From the NCBI GenBank assembly GCA_965230755.1, contig CBDDLT010000016.1:124001-188000 (forward strand): a stretch of 64,000 bases of DNA. The letters are read 5' to 3'. The notes under the pieces were generated by a model that saw only the letters and a list, made by a program, of their open reading frames with translations, did not search any database and was not told the origin of the DNA. The position numbers and the translations under genes are program-made. The stretch is from DATFJT01 sp965230755 (GTDB taxonomy: Bacteria; Bacteroidota; Bacteroidia; Chitinophagales; Saprospiraceae). Below, in pieces: positions 9,015 to 20,325 of this stretch (the stretch's first letter is position 1; each line of letters opens with the position of its first letter).

Positions 9015-9058
9015 GGCAGTTCATTTCGATATCTATCGGAAGCCCGGGACTACAAAAA
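9015..9058 (+). pseudogene. Broken 3' copy of tRNA-Ile
   Basis: GGCAGTTCA (9015-9023) and GCCCGGGACTACAAAAA (9042-9058) repeat the T-arm start and the 3' end plus downstream A run of the intact tRNA (8945 onward and 8958-8974). The piece between them differs. It has no 5' half, so it cannot fold as a tRNA. Confidence 0.6.
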
Positions 9059-9140
9059 GAAAAACAGGACTGAGTGAGTCCGAGTACTGGAGTTCATGGA
9101 TGAATGGACTTTTGAGTGCGAGAGAGATCATTGAGATAAG

Positions 9141-9165
9141 GGAAGCGAGAGTAAGTAGAGCAAAG
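9141..9165 (+). other. 5' arm of the 23S precursor processing stem
   Basis: GGAAGCGA (9141-9148) and AGTAGAG (9154-9160) pair with CTCTACTTCGCTTCC at 11990-12004, leaving a five-base bulge. The two arms enclose the mature 23S. Confidence 0.65.
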
Positions 9166-9197
9166 ACTGCCGTGTGAAGAATGCGGATAAATATAGT

Positions 9198-11948
<2,751 letters not shown>

Positions 11949-11980
11949 CCGACTCTTTTTATGCCACATTACCTCACTCA

Positions 11981-12004
11981 CAGTTTTTACTCTACTTCGC
12001 TTCC
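11981..12004 (+). other. 3' arm of the 23S precursor processing stem
   Basis: Complementary to 9141-9165, as described there. Confidence 0.65.
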
Positions 12005-12065
12005 TTTTTTTCTTTGTATTTCTTTACAAAAAATATATTACAACCCACAAGATCCTAAAGATCTT

Positions 12066-12171
12066 AAGGTGGTTATAGCGGTGGGGCTCCACCTCTTCCC
12101 TTTCCGAACAGAGAAGTTAAGCCCACCAGCGCTGATGGTACTGCATTTGCGGGAGAGTAGGTCGCCGCCTT
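12066..12171 (+). rRNA. rrf: 5S ribosomal RNA
   Basis: About 106 bases. The terminal stem AGGTGG/CCGCCT is followed by the conserved CCACCTCTTCCCTTTCCGAACAG region (in pieces from 12089), GAAGTTAAGCCCACCAGCG and GGGAGAGTAGGTCGCCGCC. It closes the rRNA operon. Confidence 0.93.
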
Positions 12172-12184
12172 TTTGAAACAACTA

Positions 12185-12220
12185 AGCCGTGTAGTTAATA
12201 CTGCACGGCTTTTTCTTTTT
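12185..12220 (+). terminator. rRNA operon terminator
   Basis: AGCCGTGTAG (12185-12194) pairs with CTGCACGGCT (12201-12210) with one wobble, followed by TTTTCTTTTTT. Confidence 0.85.
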
Positions 12221-12318
12221 TATAACCTAATACCTAACCAAACTTAATGCAATACGTATTTCCTTGTTCCCTTTCCAATCACTCAAAAAACACTACTTTT
12301 AATCCATAATTCTATAAA

Positions 12319-13578
12319 ATGAACCTTAAACCAAATTGGTTAAAGCAGCTCGAATCACAGTCATGGGAAGCTGAACTTATTTCTTCCGCTTTGGCTATTT
12401 ATGGATCTATTGCCCTTGGAGACTTTCTTGAAACCCTTTGTGAATGGTCCATTCTCTATTCGCCTTCAGAAATTCTTCAATACATGGAGTTCGCCTGGAT
12501 GTATTTATTTATGGCCTATGGTACACTGATCACTGCCTTCATTTTACATTTTGCCCTTAGAGTATTTTGGATTGGTATTGTTGGCCTAAGCTCTGTATAT
12601 CCCGATGGGATTAATATAGATAGTAAAGCATTTGATCAAAATTTTCTGCGAAAAATGAAGAATCGCTATCCCGGATTACCCGGTTATGCTTTGGAACTGG
12701 ACAAAATATGCAGTGTTATTTTTTCTCTTATTTGGAGTCTTCTTCTCATGATAGTACTAAGTATTTTCTGGTACTTAGTTATTTGTGGTCTCGCTATTTT
12801 TCTCAAGAAATATGTCAACATTAATACAGACATAATAATGCTTATCGTCGCTTTAGTTTTTGTTTTTGTAGCTATGGCCGGCTCGGTTTTCACCCAGGTT
12901 AATAAAATAGCTAAAACAGAATTTGCTCAACGCCATGCATTTCAATTATCAGAATATATTACTTTGGTATTTGCAGGTCCATTTAGAAAACCGCTAAACT
13001 ATATATACTATACTTTAAGAACCAACTCCAAACGATCCAGTTTCTTTATTTTCTTTTTTGTTTCCTTGATTATAGCCCAAATTATTGCAAGTCCAAAACT
13101 CGTCAAAGTCAATCGCTTTTTTACAATCAAAGATTATATTCAATTGGGGCCATCTAAGAGCGATCTTTACCTGGATCAAGTACAAAGAAATTATATCCTG
13201 TTACCCCTAATCCAATCAGAAGAAGTAAAAGACAATTATATAAAACTTTTTATTCCATTAGCTAAGAGAGAAAAATCCCTGGCCTTTTCAAACGAACCAA
13301 AGAATAGAGACCTTTCCAGAAGTGAAAATCGTCATAAAATATACGCATATAGAAATGATATTGCAAAGGATTTTTACCATTTAACTATAGATGGCAAACG
13401 CATATCTAACCCTAAATTCGACTATATCCGTCACGGCCATAATGGAGAGCCAGGATTTCAATCTTACGTCGACCTTTCCGATTTATCACCTGGGCAACAT
13501 TTACTAGGTATATCTTACGAGCTTAACTATGATACCGTTTATACTGTCACCCGGGAAATACCCTTCTATAAGCTCTAG
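12319..13578 (+). CDS. Membrane protein of unknown function
   Basis: A 419-residue protein that I do not recognise. There are about five hydrophobic segments: two near residues 20-40 and 60-95, two around 133-160 and 170-200, and one at about 243-260. A soluble C-terminal part of about 155 residues follows; it is beta-rich, with motifs such as 'DFYHLTIDGKRISNPKFDYIRH' and 'YVDLSDLSPGQHLLGISYEL', suggesting a small sandwich domain outside the membrane. Its 3' end overlaps the convergent ruvC stop by four bases. It follows the rRNA terminator and must have its own promoter in 12221-12318, but I see no clear one. Confidence 0.7.
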   Translation: MNLKPNWLKQLESQSWEAELISSALAIYGSIALGDFLETLCEWSILYSPSEILQYMEFAWMYLFMAYGTLITAFILHFALRVFWIGIVGLSSVYPDGINIDSKAFDQNFLRKMKNRYPGLPGYALELDKICSVIFSLIWSLLLMIVLSIFWYLVICGLAIFLKKYVNINTDIIMLIVALVFVFVAMAGSVFTQVNKIAKTEFAQRHAFQLSEYITLVFAGPFRKPLNYIYYTLRTNSKRSSFFIFFFVSLIIAQIIASPKLVKVNRFFTIKDYIQLGPSKSDLYLDQVQRNYILLPLIQSEEVKDNYIKLFIPLAKREKSLAFSNEPKNRDLSRSENRHKIYAYRNDIAKDFYHLTIDGKRISNPKFDYIRHGHNGEPGFQSYVDLSDLSPGQHLLGISYELNYDTVYTVTREIPFYKL

Positions 13579-14138
13579 CCCATTCTATCAGGATTGTTCT
13601 TGATGAACTCTTCCCAACCACTGTATTTATTACCGGTTATACCCTGAAAACTATTTAGGTGAATAAAATGGCAATAAGCTGTCGCTATGGCGTCGGTCTC
13701 ATCTAAACTCTTTGCACTGAGATCCACATGCATCATTTGACTCAACATAGCCTTCAGCTGCTCCTTAGAAGAATTACCATTTCCCGTAACGCTTTGTTTA
13801 ATCTTTCTAGGCGAATATTCATGAGTTTCCAATCCCCTAATCATACCACACGTGAGGGCCACGCCCTGTGCTCGACCCAATTTTAGCATGGATTGCACAT
13901 TTTTCCCATAAAAAGGAGCCTCAATAGAAAACTCATCAGGTTTAAACTCTCCTATGAGCTGGTATAAAACTGAAAAAATGGTCTTTAGCTTCTCATGCGG
14001 ATTGGATATCTTTCTTAAATCGATGATACCTGATACCACCAACTGAGGAACATCCTCGTTGGTAATGATGGCATAGCCAGTAACCGATGTTCCCGGATCC
14101 ACGCCAATAATGGTCTTTATTTGAGCCTTCTTATTCAT
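13575..14138 (-). CDS. ruvC: Holliday junction endonuclease RuvC
   Basis: A 187-residue resolvase that cuts four-way junctions with the RuvAB motor. The RNase H-like active site is complete: Asp in 'IIGVDPGTSVTGYAII' (residue 14), Glu in 'FSIEAPFYGKNVQSMLKLGRAQGV' and the late acidic pair in 'SLDETDAIATAYCH'. It ends with a short tail after the catalytic domain. The start follows the usual 'IIGVDPG' spacing. ruvA and ruvB are not adjacent. Confidence 0.95.
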   Translation of the reverse strand: MNKKAQIKTIIGVDPGTSVTGYAIITNEDVPQLVVSGIIDLRKISNPHEKLKTIFSVLYQLIGEFKPDEFSIEAPFYGKNVQSMLKLGRAQGVALTCGMIRGLETHEYSPRKIKQSVTGNGNSSKEQLKAMLSQMMHVDLSAKSLDETDAIATAYCHFIHLNSFQGITGNKYSGWEEFIKNNPDRMG

Positions 14139-14146
14139 ATCTTTGC

Positions 14147-14154
14147 CAAAATTA
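14147..14154 (-). promoter_or_regulatory. Possible -7 element of ruvC
   Basis: On the minus strand TAATTTTG matches TAnnTTTG only eight bases before the ATG, which would give a very short or absent leader. No clear -33 element is visible, so this is tentative. Confidence 0.3.
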
Positions 14155-14179
14155 CTTCTTTGACGCCATATTTTGAGTA

Positions 14180-15157
14180 TTGATATCGAATAAGAGCATA
14201 TTTCAAATTGCGAAGGTCGTATTAGGGCTGGTTATCATGCTCAGCATTTTCTGGAATTTAAAATCCAAAGTTTCACCTGAAATGTGGGAGCTTTTCCTCA
14301 CTTCCTGGGATACAGGAAAATATACCTATGTCCTTTTTGCCCTTCTTCTTATGCCCGTAAATTGGCTACTTGAGACCAGTAAGTTCTATCTATTGATGAA
14401 CCTACAATTTAAGACCCGTTTCGCCCTGTGTATAAAAGCCATATTTGCTGGCGTTAGTATTGCCATATTCACACCGAACAGAGTAGGAGAATACGCGGGT
14501 AGAATTTTGCTTTTTCCAAAGTCCAAGCACCAAGTTTCCATATGGTCCACCATCATAGGGAATTATGCTCAGATTATTGCCATAGTTTCCTTTGGGATAT
14601 TTGGATTCTACAAACTTGCCCTCTCTCAAGGTTACATAAGTCCAATATTCAGCAGGAACTATGTCCTGATCAATTGTACCATTCTTTTGTTCATAAGTAT
14701 TCTTTTCTTTAATCCTTATCCGATCCTGAAAAAGATCTTTCGAGCTATCCCGGTTAAATCCTGGAGAGATTTTCTTCTGAAATCACTTCACCCTATTCGA
14801 CAATTTTCTGTCGATCGATTGATAATCGTTCTATTGTTATCAATAACCAGATATCTTACATTCGGAAGTCAGTTCTATTTAACACTTTGTTTTTTTAATG
14901 TTAAATTAAATCCAACAGAAACCTTTCAGTCCATATCTTCAGTTTATTTGTTAAAGACGACGATACCGTACCCCCCGGCTTTCGGATTTTTAATGAGAGG
15001 TGAAATATCTGCATGGGTATTTCAGTTTTTTACACAGAATCTGATTGCGGTGATAGCGGCAAGCATGTTAATTTGGATTATTAATGTTGTTATACCTGCT
15101 CTACTGGGGTATCTCATCTTAGTCAGAGAAAATTGGTTAAAAAAATTAGTAAGATGA
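14180..15157 (+). CDS. Flippase-like integral membrane protein (UPF0104 / LPG synthase TM-like)
   Basis: A 325-residue protein with about eight membrane helices across its length. Features of the lysylphosphatidylglycerol-synthase transmembrane family are visible, especially 'ALCIKAIFAGVSIAIFTPNRVGEYAGRILLF' (about residues 81-112), which corresponds to the family 'G...n...P.r.Ge..r...l' motif. The catalytic domain of true LPG synthases is absent, so it is one of the TM-only members, thought to move lipids or glycolipids. The likely start is TTG at 14180, since no ATG lies between ruvC and residue 20. It ends in an ATGA overlap with the next gene. Confidence 0.78.
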   Translation: MISNKSIFQIAKVVLGLVIMLSIFWNLKSKVSPEMWELFLTSWDTGKYTYVLFALLLMPVNWLLETSKFYLLMNLQFKTRFALCIKAIFAGVSIAIFTPNRVGEYAGRILLFPKSKHQVSIWSTIIGNYAQIIAIVSFGIFGFYKLALSQGYISPIFSRNYVLINCTILLFISILFFNPYPILKKIFRAIPVKSWRDFLLKSLHPIRQFSVDRLIIVLLLSITRYLTFGSQFYLTLCFFNVKLNPTETFQSISSVYLLKTTIPYPPAFGFLMRGEISAWVFQFFTQNLIAVIAASMLIWIINVVIPALLGYLILVRENWLKKLVR

Positions 15158-15978
15158 AATCTTTAGTTTTATTTTTTGGGCTTTTTTTGATCAGCGCCGG
15201 ATTGGTTAAGCCAACTACGGATGACAGAATAAATTATAGCCCTTGCTACGGAGAAAATGAAGCCTTTACCGGAGGCGAAAAATTGACTTATAAATTATAT
15301 TATAATTGGGGCTTAGTATGGTTATCGGCTGGCGAAGTAGTTTTTACCGTGGATGACATGGAAGACCGATATCATTTAAAAGCAGTTGGTCGCACATACA
15401 AAAGCTACGAATGGTTCTATAAAGTACGGGACGTTTATGAGTCTGAAATAGACAAAACATCTCTTCTTCCATTTTGGGGAATGAAGGATATCAAAGAGGG
15501 CGGCTATGAGCGATATGACATGCTGACTTTTGATAGACTTAATAATAAGGTCATTTCTGATAGAGGGAAGACCAAGGAAAAGACAAAAATAACTGAATTT
15601 GACGTGCCTAGTTGCACCCACGATATTCTGTCTTGTATTTATCAACTCAGGACAACGGACGTTAGTGGAATTGAGGAAGGAGATGAATTGCCTATCAATT
15701 TCTTCTTAAATGGAGAGCGTTACGATATTAAGATGAAATACAAAGGGGATAAAGGTGGAGTTAAGGTCAAAGGCATGGGCAAATTCGACACCTATCACTT
15801 CAGCCCTGAATTGGTAGGAGGGGACGTCTTTCAAGAAGGTACTGAGATGAATGTTTTCGTATCTAAAGATGATAACAAAATTCCTCTTTTGATTGAGAGC
15901 CCTCTAAAAGTAGGTACAGTAAAGGCAGTACTTAAGTCTTACGAAGGCCTAAAGAATAATTTTAATGTTAAAGGCTAG
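15154..15978 (+). CDS. DUF3108 exported protein
   Basis: A 274-residue protein. I start it at the ATG at 15154 (MKSLVLFFGLFLISAG), not at the upstream TTG: this ATG forms an ATGA overlap with the preceding stop and begins a clear signal peptide. The mature part starts 'CYGENEAFTGGEKLTYKLYYNWGLVWLSAGEVVFTV', the hallmark of DUF3108, whose members are periplasmic beta-rich proteins of unknown role. The end runs to 'SPLKVGTVKAVLKSYEGLK', also family-typical. It is in one operon with the flippase-like gene before it and the DUF4230 gene after it, which suggests an envelope function for the set (inference). Confidence 0.88.
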   Translation: MKSLVLFFGLFLISAGLVKPTTDDRINYSPCYGENEAFTGGEKLTYKLYYNWGLVWLSAGEVVFTVDDMEDRYHLKAVGRTYKSYEWFYKVRDVYESEIDKTSLLPFWGMKDIKEGGYERYDMLTFDRLNNKVISDRGKTKEKTKITEFDVPSCTHDILSCIYQLRTTDVSGIEEGDELPINFFLNGERYDIKMKYKGDKGGVKVKGMGKFDTYHFSPELVGGDVFQEGTEMNVFVSKDDNKIPLLIESPLKVGTVKAVLKSYEGLKNNFNVKG

Positions 15979-16570
15979 GAACATTGTCCTTCTGACAACC
16001 CTTGTCTTGGCATTTTTCCTGGGCTGGTATTTTCGTTCGAATCTATTTCCCGGAAGTAGTACTAAAACAGATATCAACCTAGTAATGAATACCTTTAAAG
16101 AGGTCGCCAATCTGTCTACGGTAGAAATGCCTTTATCGGAAATACTAAGTCACAAGAAGTACTATACTTACGATTGGGATATTTTTAGCGGAAAGCTAAT
16201 CTATAAGGCTACAGGGAAAGTGGTGGCAGGAATCGATGTGGAAGAATTAAATCTGGAGATCGACAGCTTGACCAAGACAGTATATTTCAATAGAAATATT
16301 GAACCTAAGATACACTATGTCGAATGCGATATTAGCTATTACGACATCCAGGAAGGCCTGTTTTTTTCTTTCGAATCTGAAGACTTTAATGAAGTACAAA
16401 AAATAGGAAAAGAAACCCTATCTGAGGCTGCTCAAAAGAGCGACATACTCCAAATTGCCGAGAAAAGATGGGAACAGATACTAACTCAATTCGAAAACTT
16501 GCTCAAAGCTTCGGGTTGGACCATGATTCATCAATCGGAAATCAAAATATTGGAATATTCTGAAAATTGA
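15965..16570 (+). CDS. DUF4230 membrane-anchored protein
   Basis: A 201-residue protein with one N-terminal membrane anchor (about residues 6-24) and an external domain. The pattern 'KEVANLSTVEMPLSEIL', then 'AGIDVEELNLEIDSLTKTVYF' and a late 'AEKRWEQILTQFENLLKASGW' fits the DUF4230 family. Its function is unknown. It overlaps the DUF3108 gene by 14 bases, so it is surely in the same transcript. Confidence 0.82.
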   Translation: MLKARNIVLLTTLVLAFFLGWYFRSNLFPGSSTKTDINLVMNTFKEVANLSTVEMPLSEILSHKKYYTYDWDIFSGKLIYKATGKVVAGIDVEELNLEIDSLTKTVYFNRNIEPKIHYVECDISYYDIQEGLFFSFESEDFNEVQKIGKETLSEAAQKSDILQIAEKRWEQILTQFENLLKASGWTMIHQSEIKILEYSEN

Positions 16571-16707
16571 GTTTTCGGCCCACAATGATTTGAGCTTTCG
16601 ACTCTTACCGAATCGTTAAACACATCTTCTCATTTTATTCGAATATTTAATTTTTACTACCTTTAGAAGAACTAAGGACAAAATCCTTCTCAATAAATTT
16701 ATGTTCA

Positions 16708-18264
16708 ATGTCAGATTCTACAGTTAAAAGTAGCAAGGAATTATTTGGTCATCCGGTAGGTTTATACATCCTCTTCCTCACTGAAATGTGGGAAAGATTC
16801 TCCTATTATGGGATGCGCGCCATTTTAGTTCTTTATCTAGTTTCAAAAACGGATGAAATTAACCCGGGATTGGGTTGGACCGAATTGGAAGCTTATAAGC
16901 TATATGGATGGTACACCATGCTCGTTTATGTGATGTCCATACCTGGTGGTATACTGGCTGACCGTTATATAGGACAGAAGAAAGCCGTGTTGTTAGGAGG
17001 AATAATGCTCTGTTTCGGACATGGTATACTGGCTGTTGAACAAATGTGGGCCTTCTACACTGGTCTTCTCTTAATTATTCTCGGAGTTGGGTGTCTTAAG
17101 CCCAATATCTCCACTATGGTAGGAGGATTATATAAGAAGGGAGATAAGCGCCGTGATATGGGTTTTTACATCTTCTACATTGGAATCAATATTGGAGCTG
17201 CTGCTGCGGCACTTCTAGTAGGTTATGTAGGAGAAGTATATGGCTGGCATTACGGTTTTGGCCTGGCTGGAATAGGAATGGCTTTAGGTCAAGTAATCTA
17301 TATGACCAATCAAAAATACCTCACTCATGTAGGTAATTTGGTGCAAGAAGAACCCGATTCGGATAAACCTAAAGTCAATCTCATTGGAGACATCTTCAAA
17401 AAGAGGAATTCACTCATTGGGTTTGTCATTATGATGGCAATAGGAATTATTGTTTTCTTCAATAGTGGATGGGACTATGGCATTCTCATTATGATCCTGG
17501 CTTTTGCAGTTGGAATAGCTATAGTAGTTTACAATGATGGCAATAAAATAGAAAAGGATAGGATCCTGGTCACTTATATATCTTTCCTTATCATCATCGT
17601 ATTCTGGGGCTCATTTGAACAAGCAGGAGGATTGATGAATGTTTATGCCAAGGAAAAAACGAATTTGGCATTGGGAAGCTTCAATGTTCCGGCCTCTTGG
17701 TTTCAGTCAGTCAATGCAATATTCATATTGATTTTTGCCACCCTTGTAGGTTCATTCTGGCTCTGGTGGCAAAATAGAGGTAAAGAGAGTTCTTCGATTT
17801 TCAAAATGGCCATCGGTGTGATCATCATGGGATGGGGATTCTTTTTTATGAGTGTGGCAAGCAATGAAGTACAGGTAAATGAGTTAGGAGAAGTGGTCAA
17901 AAAATCTGGAATGCAATGGCTTATTCTGGCCTATCTATTTCATACGCTAGGAGAATTATGTACATCTCCGGTTGCTCTTTCATTCATTACTAAGCTGGCA
18001 CCGGAAAGATGGGTAGCCTTTATGATGGGTGCCTATTTTGCAGCAACAGGTCTCGGTAACAAGGTGGCAGGACTACTTGGTGAGTGGTCCACATCCTTAG
18101 GAGAGTTTAAGATTTTTACTGGTATTGGAGTATTCTGTACAATCATAGGAGTATTGGTTATTCTCATCTTAAAGCCACTGAAAAGATTAACCCATAATGC
18201 TGAGGCTATAATTTTGGATGATAATGATGAAACTGAAGGCTTCGAAATGGCCAACAATGCATAA
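16708..18264 (+). CDS. POT-family proton-coupled peptide transporter
   Basis: A 518-residue major-facilitator protein with about 12-14 helices that imports di- and tripeptides with protons. The proton-coupling motif ExxER is at 'EMWERFSYYGMRAILVLYL' (about residues 26-44); the 'GGILADRYIGQKKAVLLGG' loop, 'GVGCLKPNISTMVGGLY' and 'FYIFYIGINIGAAAAALLVG' are further POT signatures. The late 'HTLGELCTSPVALSFITKLAP' is also typical. It is followed 30 bases later by a second POT gene, apparently in one operon. A near-consensus -7 element (TACCTTTA, 16658) lies upstream. Confidence 0.95.
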   Translation: MSDSTVKSSKELFGHPVGLYILFLTEMWERFSYYGMRAILVLYLVSKTDEINPGLGWTELEAYKLYGWYTMLVYVMSIPGGILADRYIGQKKAVLLGGIMLCFGHGILAVEQMWAFYTGLLLIILGVGCLKPNISTMVGGLYKKGDKRRDMGFYIFYIGINIGAAAAALLVGYVGEVYGWHYGFGLAGIGMALGQVIYMTNQKYLTHVGNLVQEEPDSDKPKVNLIGDIFKKRNSLIGFVIMMAIGIIVFFNSGWDYGILIMILAFAVGIAIVVYNDGNKIEKDRILVTYISFLIIIVFWGSFEQAGGLMNVYAKEKTNLALGSFNVPASWFQSVNAIFILIFATLVGSFWLWWQNRGKESSSIFKMAIGVIIMGWGFFFMSVASNEVQVNELGEVVKKSGMQWLILAYLFHTLGELCTSPVALSFITKLAPERWVAFMMGAYFAATGLGNKVAGLLGEWSTSLGEFKIFTGIGVFCTIIGVLVILILKPLKRLTHNAEAIILDDNDETEGFEMANNA

Positions 18265-18294
18265 AACTAAATCATAAACTAAATACGATTATTC

Positions 18295-20049
18295 ATGAGC
18301 ACGGTGAAAACTGATTTTTTTAATTCAAAGGTGTTAGGACATCCCTCTGGTCTTTTTGTGTTATTCTTTACAGAAATGTGGGAGCGATTTTCCTATTACG
18401 GGATGCGAGCATTATTGGTGCTTTTCTTTACAGCGGCATTATTAGATGGCGGTTGGGGATGGCCACGTGAATATGCTTATGCTATTTTTGGAACCTATAC
18501 CTCTTTGGTTTATTTGTCAACGCTCATAGGAGGTTACATGGCAGATAAAGTGATCGGATTTCGATATGCGGTGGTCGTAGGGGCCCTGCTCATGACGCTC
18601 GGCCATGCCTGTATGGCTTTGGAAACTCAGTTTTTCATCTACTTAGGCTTGACTTTATTAGTTTTTGGCAGTGGATTCTTTAAGCCTAATATGACTTCCA
18701 TTATTTCAGAAATGTACAAGGATAAACCAGAAAAGAAAGATGGTGCTTATACCATTTTCTATATGGGTGTTAATGCTGGAGCATTCTTAGGAATCCTTCT
18801 TTGTGGATATTTAGGAGAGAAAATTGGTTGGTCTTGGGGCTTTGGTCTTGCTGGAATTTTTATGCTTTTCGGTTTATTACAATTCTGGTTTGCACAGAAT
18901 ATTTTCGGCGACGTAGGAACCAAACCTAAATCAGAAGGTGCTGAAGAAGCGGCTATTAATGAGCCAGAAGAAGAAAGGCCAAGAAATCCATTCAAGACAT
19001 GGCAAGTTGTTCTATCTGGAATTGCTGCTGTATTAGGATTGATATGGATCATCAATGACCCCGTGTCTAAAATATCTGAAGGCACGGCCAATGTATTGAA
19101 TTTCTCCGTTGGTTCTCTGAGTGGGCCCAACTTCACAATTCTGTTCGCCTTGACCCTATTCCTCATTGTCTTAATCTATAGACTAATGACCTATGCCCCG
19201 ATAATCAGAGATAAGATGTTTGCGGTGGTGTTCTTCTCATTCGTCATCATTTTCTTCTGGGCAATTTTCGAACAGTCCCCAAGTTCATTAACCGTTTTTG
19301 CTGATAAATACACGAATCGAACCTTATTAGGCACATCGGGAATGATCTTTAAAATAGTGAATTCGTTAATGACGATTGTTCCGTTAGGTATCATTACCTG
19401 GGTGCTGTGGCTCTTATTCAAACAAACTTTTTCCAAATACCCGCTCTCTAATATTTTTTTAGGGACCAGTTTTGTGATCATTTGGGGAATAGCCATTTGG
19501 ATGCTCAGTAGAGAATTTCAATTGGAAAAGACTGAAGTGCCTGCCAGTTGGTTTTCGGTGTTGAACTCATTATTTATTATCACCTTCGCACCGCTGTTTT
19601 CCAGATGGTGGGAATCGAAATATAATCCCAGCGCCAATGTCAAATACGCCATTGGGATGTTACTGCTGGGCTTGGGTATGGCCTGTGTCGCATTTGGAGC
19701 GAGAAATATTTCCCCTGGAGCAGAGACCGCTTCTGTCTCCATGATCTGGCTAATTCTCGTCTTCTTGTTCCATACTTTAGGTGAATTGTGCGTCTCTCCA
19801 GTAGGGTTATCCTATGTAAGTAAGCTAGTACCTGGTAGGATGATCGCGTTCATGTTTGGGGTTTACTATCTGGCCATCGCGATCGGTATGAAATTGGCTG
19901 GTATTTTTGCTGAAAGTTCTGAGCAAATAGCTGCAGAGAATGGTTTAAGTCATTTCTTCTGGATTCTAACCATAGTTTCTGTAGTCATTGCTGCGCTTTG
20001 CATCTTTATTGGACCATTGCTCAAACGCCTGATGCACGGAGTGCGATAA
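18295..20049 (+). CDS. POT-family peptide transporter, second copy
   Basis: A 584-residue paralogue of the preceding gene with the same ExxER motif (EMWERFSYYGMRALLVLFF), the 'GGYMADKVIGFRYAVVVGALL' loop, 'GSGFFKPNMTSIISEMY' and 'HTLGELCVSPVGLSYVSKLVPGRM'. It is longer because of an extended, charged central loop (about residues 205-232, rich in Glu and Pro) and an extra helical segment. The divergence suggests different substrate preference rather than a recent duplication. A terminator follows at 20077. Confidence 0.95.
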   Translation: MSTVKTDFFNSKVLGHPSGLFVLFFTEMWERFSYYGMRALLVLFFTAALLDGGWGWPREYAYAIFGTYTSLVYLSTLIGGYMADKVIGFRYAVVVGALLMTLGHACMALETQFFIYLGLTLLVFGSGFFKPNMTSIISEMYKDKPEKKDGAYTIFYMGVNAGAFLGILLCGYLGEKIGWSWGFGLAGIFMLFGLLQFWFAQNIFGDVGTKPKSEGAEEAAINEPEEERPRNPFKTWQVVLSGIAAVLGLIWIINDPVSKISEGTANVLNFSVGSLSGPNFTILFALTLFLIVLIYRLMTYAPIIRDKMFAVVFFSFVIIFFWAIFEQSPSSLTVFADKYTNRTLLGTSGMIFKIVNSLMTIVPLGIITWVLWLLFKQTFSKYPLSNIFLGTSFVIIWGIAIWMLSREFQLEKTEVPASWFSVLNSLFIITFAPLFSRWWESKYNPSANVKYAIGMLLLGLGMACVAFGARNISPGAETASVSMIWLILVFLFHTLGELCVSPVGLSYVSKLVPGRMIAFMFGVYYLAIAIGMKLAGIFAESSEQIAAENGLSHFFWILTIVSVVIAALCIFIGPLLKRLMHGVR

Positions 20050-20076
20050 AACAAGATATATATCTAAATCCAAAAA

Positions 20077-20106
20077 AACGGCAATTCCTCGGAGTTGTCG
20101 TTTTTC
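20077..20106 (+). terminator. Intrinsic terminator after the POT genes
   Basis: AACGGCAATTCC pairs with GGAGTTGTCGTT (two wobbles), preceded by an A run and followed by TTTTTCTTTT. Confidence 0.8.
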
Positions 20107-20110
20107 TTTT

Positions 20111-20272
20111 ATACCATTTCTTCTTTTGAAATGCGTAAATAAAAATGAGGTGTTTTTTTCTCAGGCAAGGAAGAAAATTTCGGAATAGCCGTAGCTATGG
20201 CTAAATTTTATGACGCAGGATAAGGGAAAAAGAGCCTTTTTTTAATAGCAATTTTAGAAGTAGAAATGGTAT
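20111..20272. repeat. 162-bp imperfect palindrome, MITE-like
   Basis: The outer arms ATACCATTTCT (20111-20121) and AGAAATGGTAT (20262-20272) are exact inverted repeats, and similarity continues inward: 20111-20137 versus the complement of 20246-20272, the AGG..TTTTT and AAAATTT blocks, then TAGCC/GGCTA at the centre (20186-20203). It has no coding frame. It could be a miniature transposable element or a structured RNA in the asnS leader. Confidence 0.6.
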
Positions 20273-20288
20273 TATGTACTAGTTTACT

Positions 20289-20296
20289 TAACTTTG
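20289..20296 (+). promoter_or_regulatory. Possible -7 element of asnS
   Basis: TAACTTTG fits TAnnTTTG 29 bases before the asnS ATG. A -33 element is not clear, since that position falls in the palindromic element's right end. Confidence 0.4.
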
Positions 20297-20325
20297 CCAC
20301 TCCTCTAGAAGAGAGATGAAGCTAT

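Noticed and set aside
15133..15153. Upstream TTG start of the DUF3108 gene
   Set aside because: The ATG at 15154 gives the signal peptide and the ATGA overlap.
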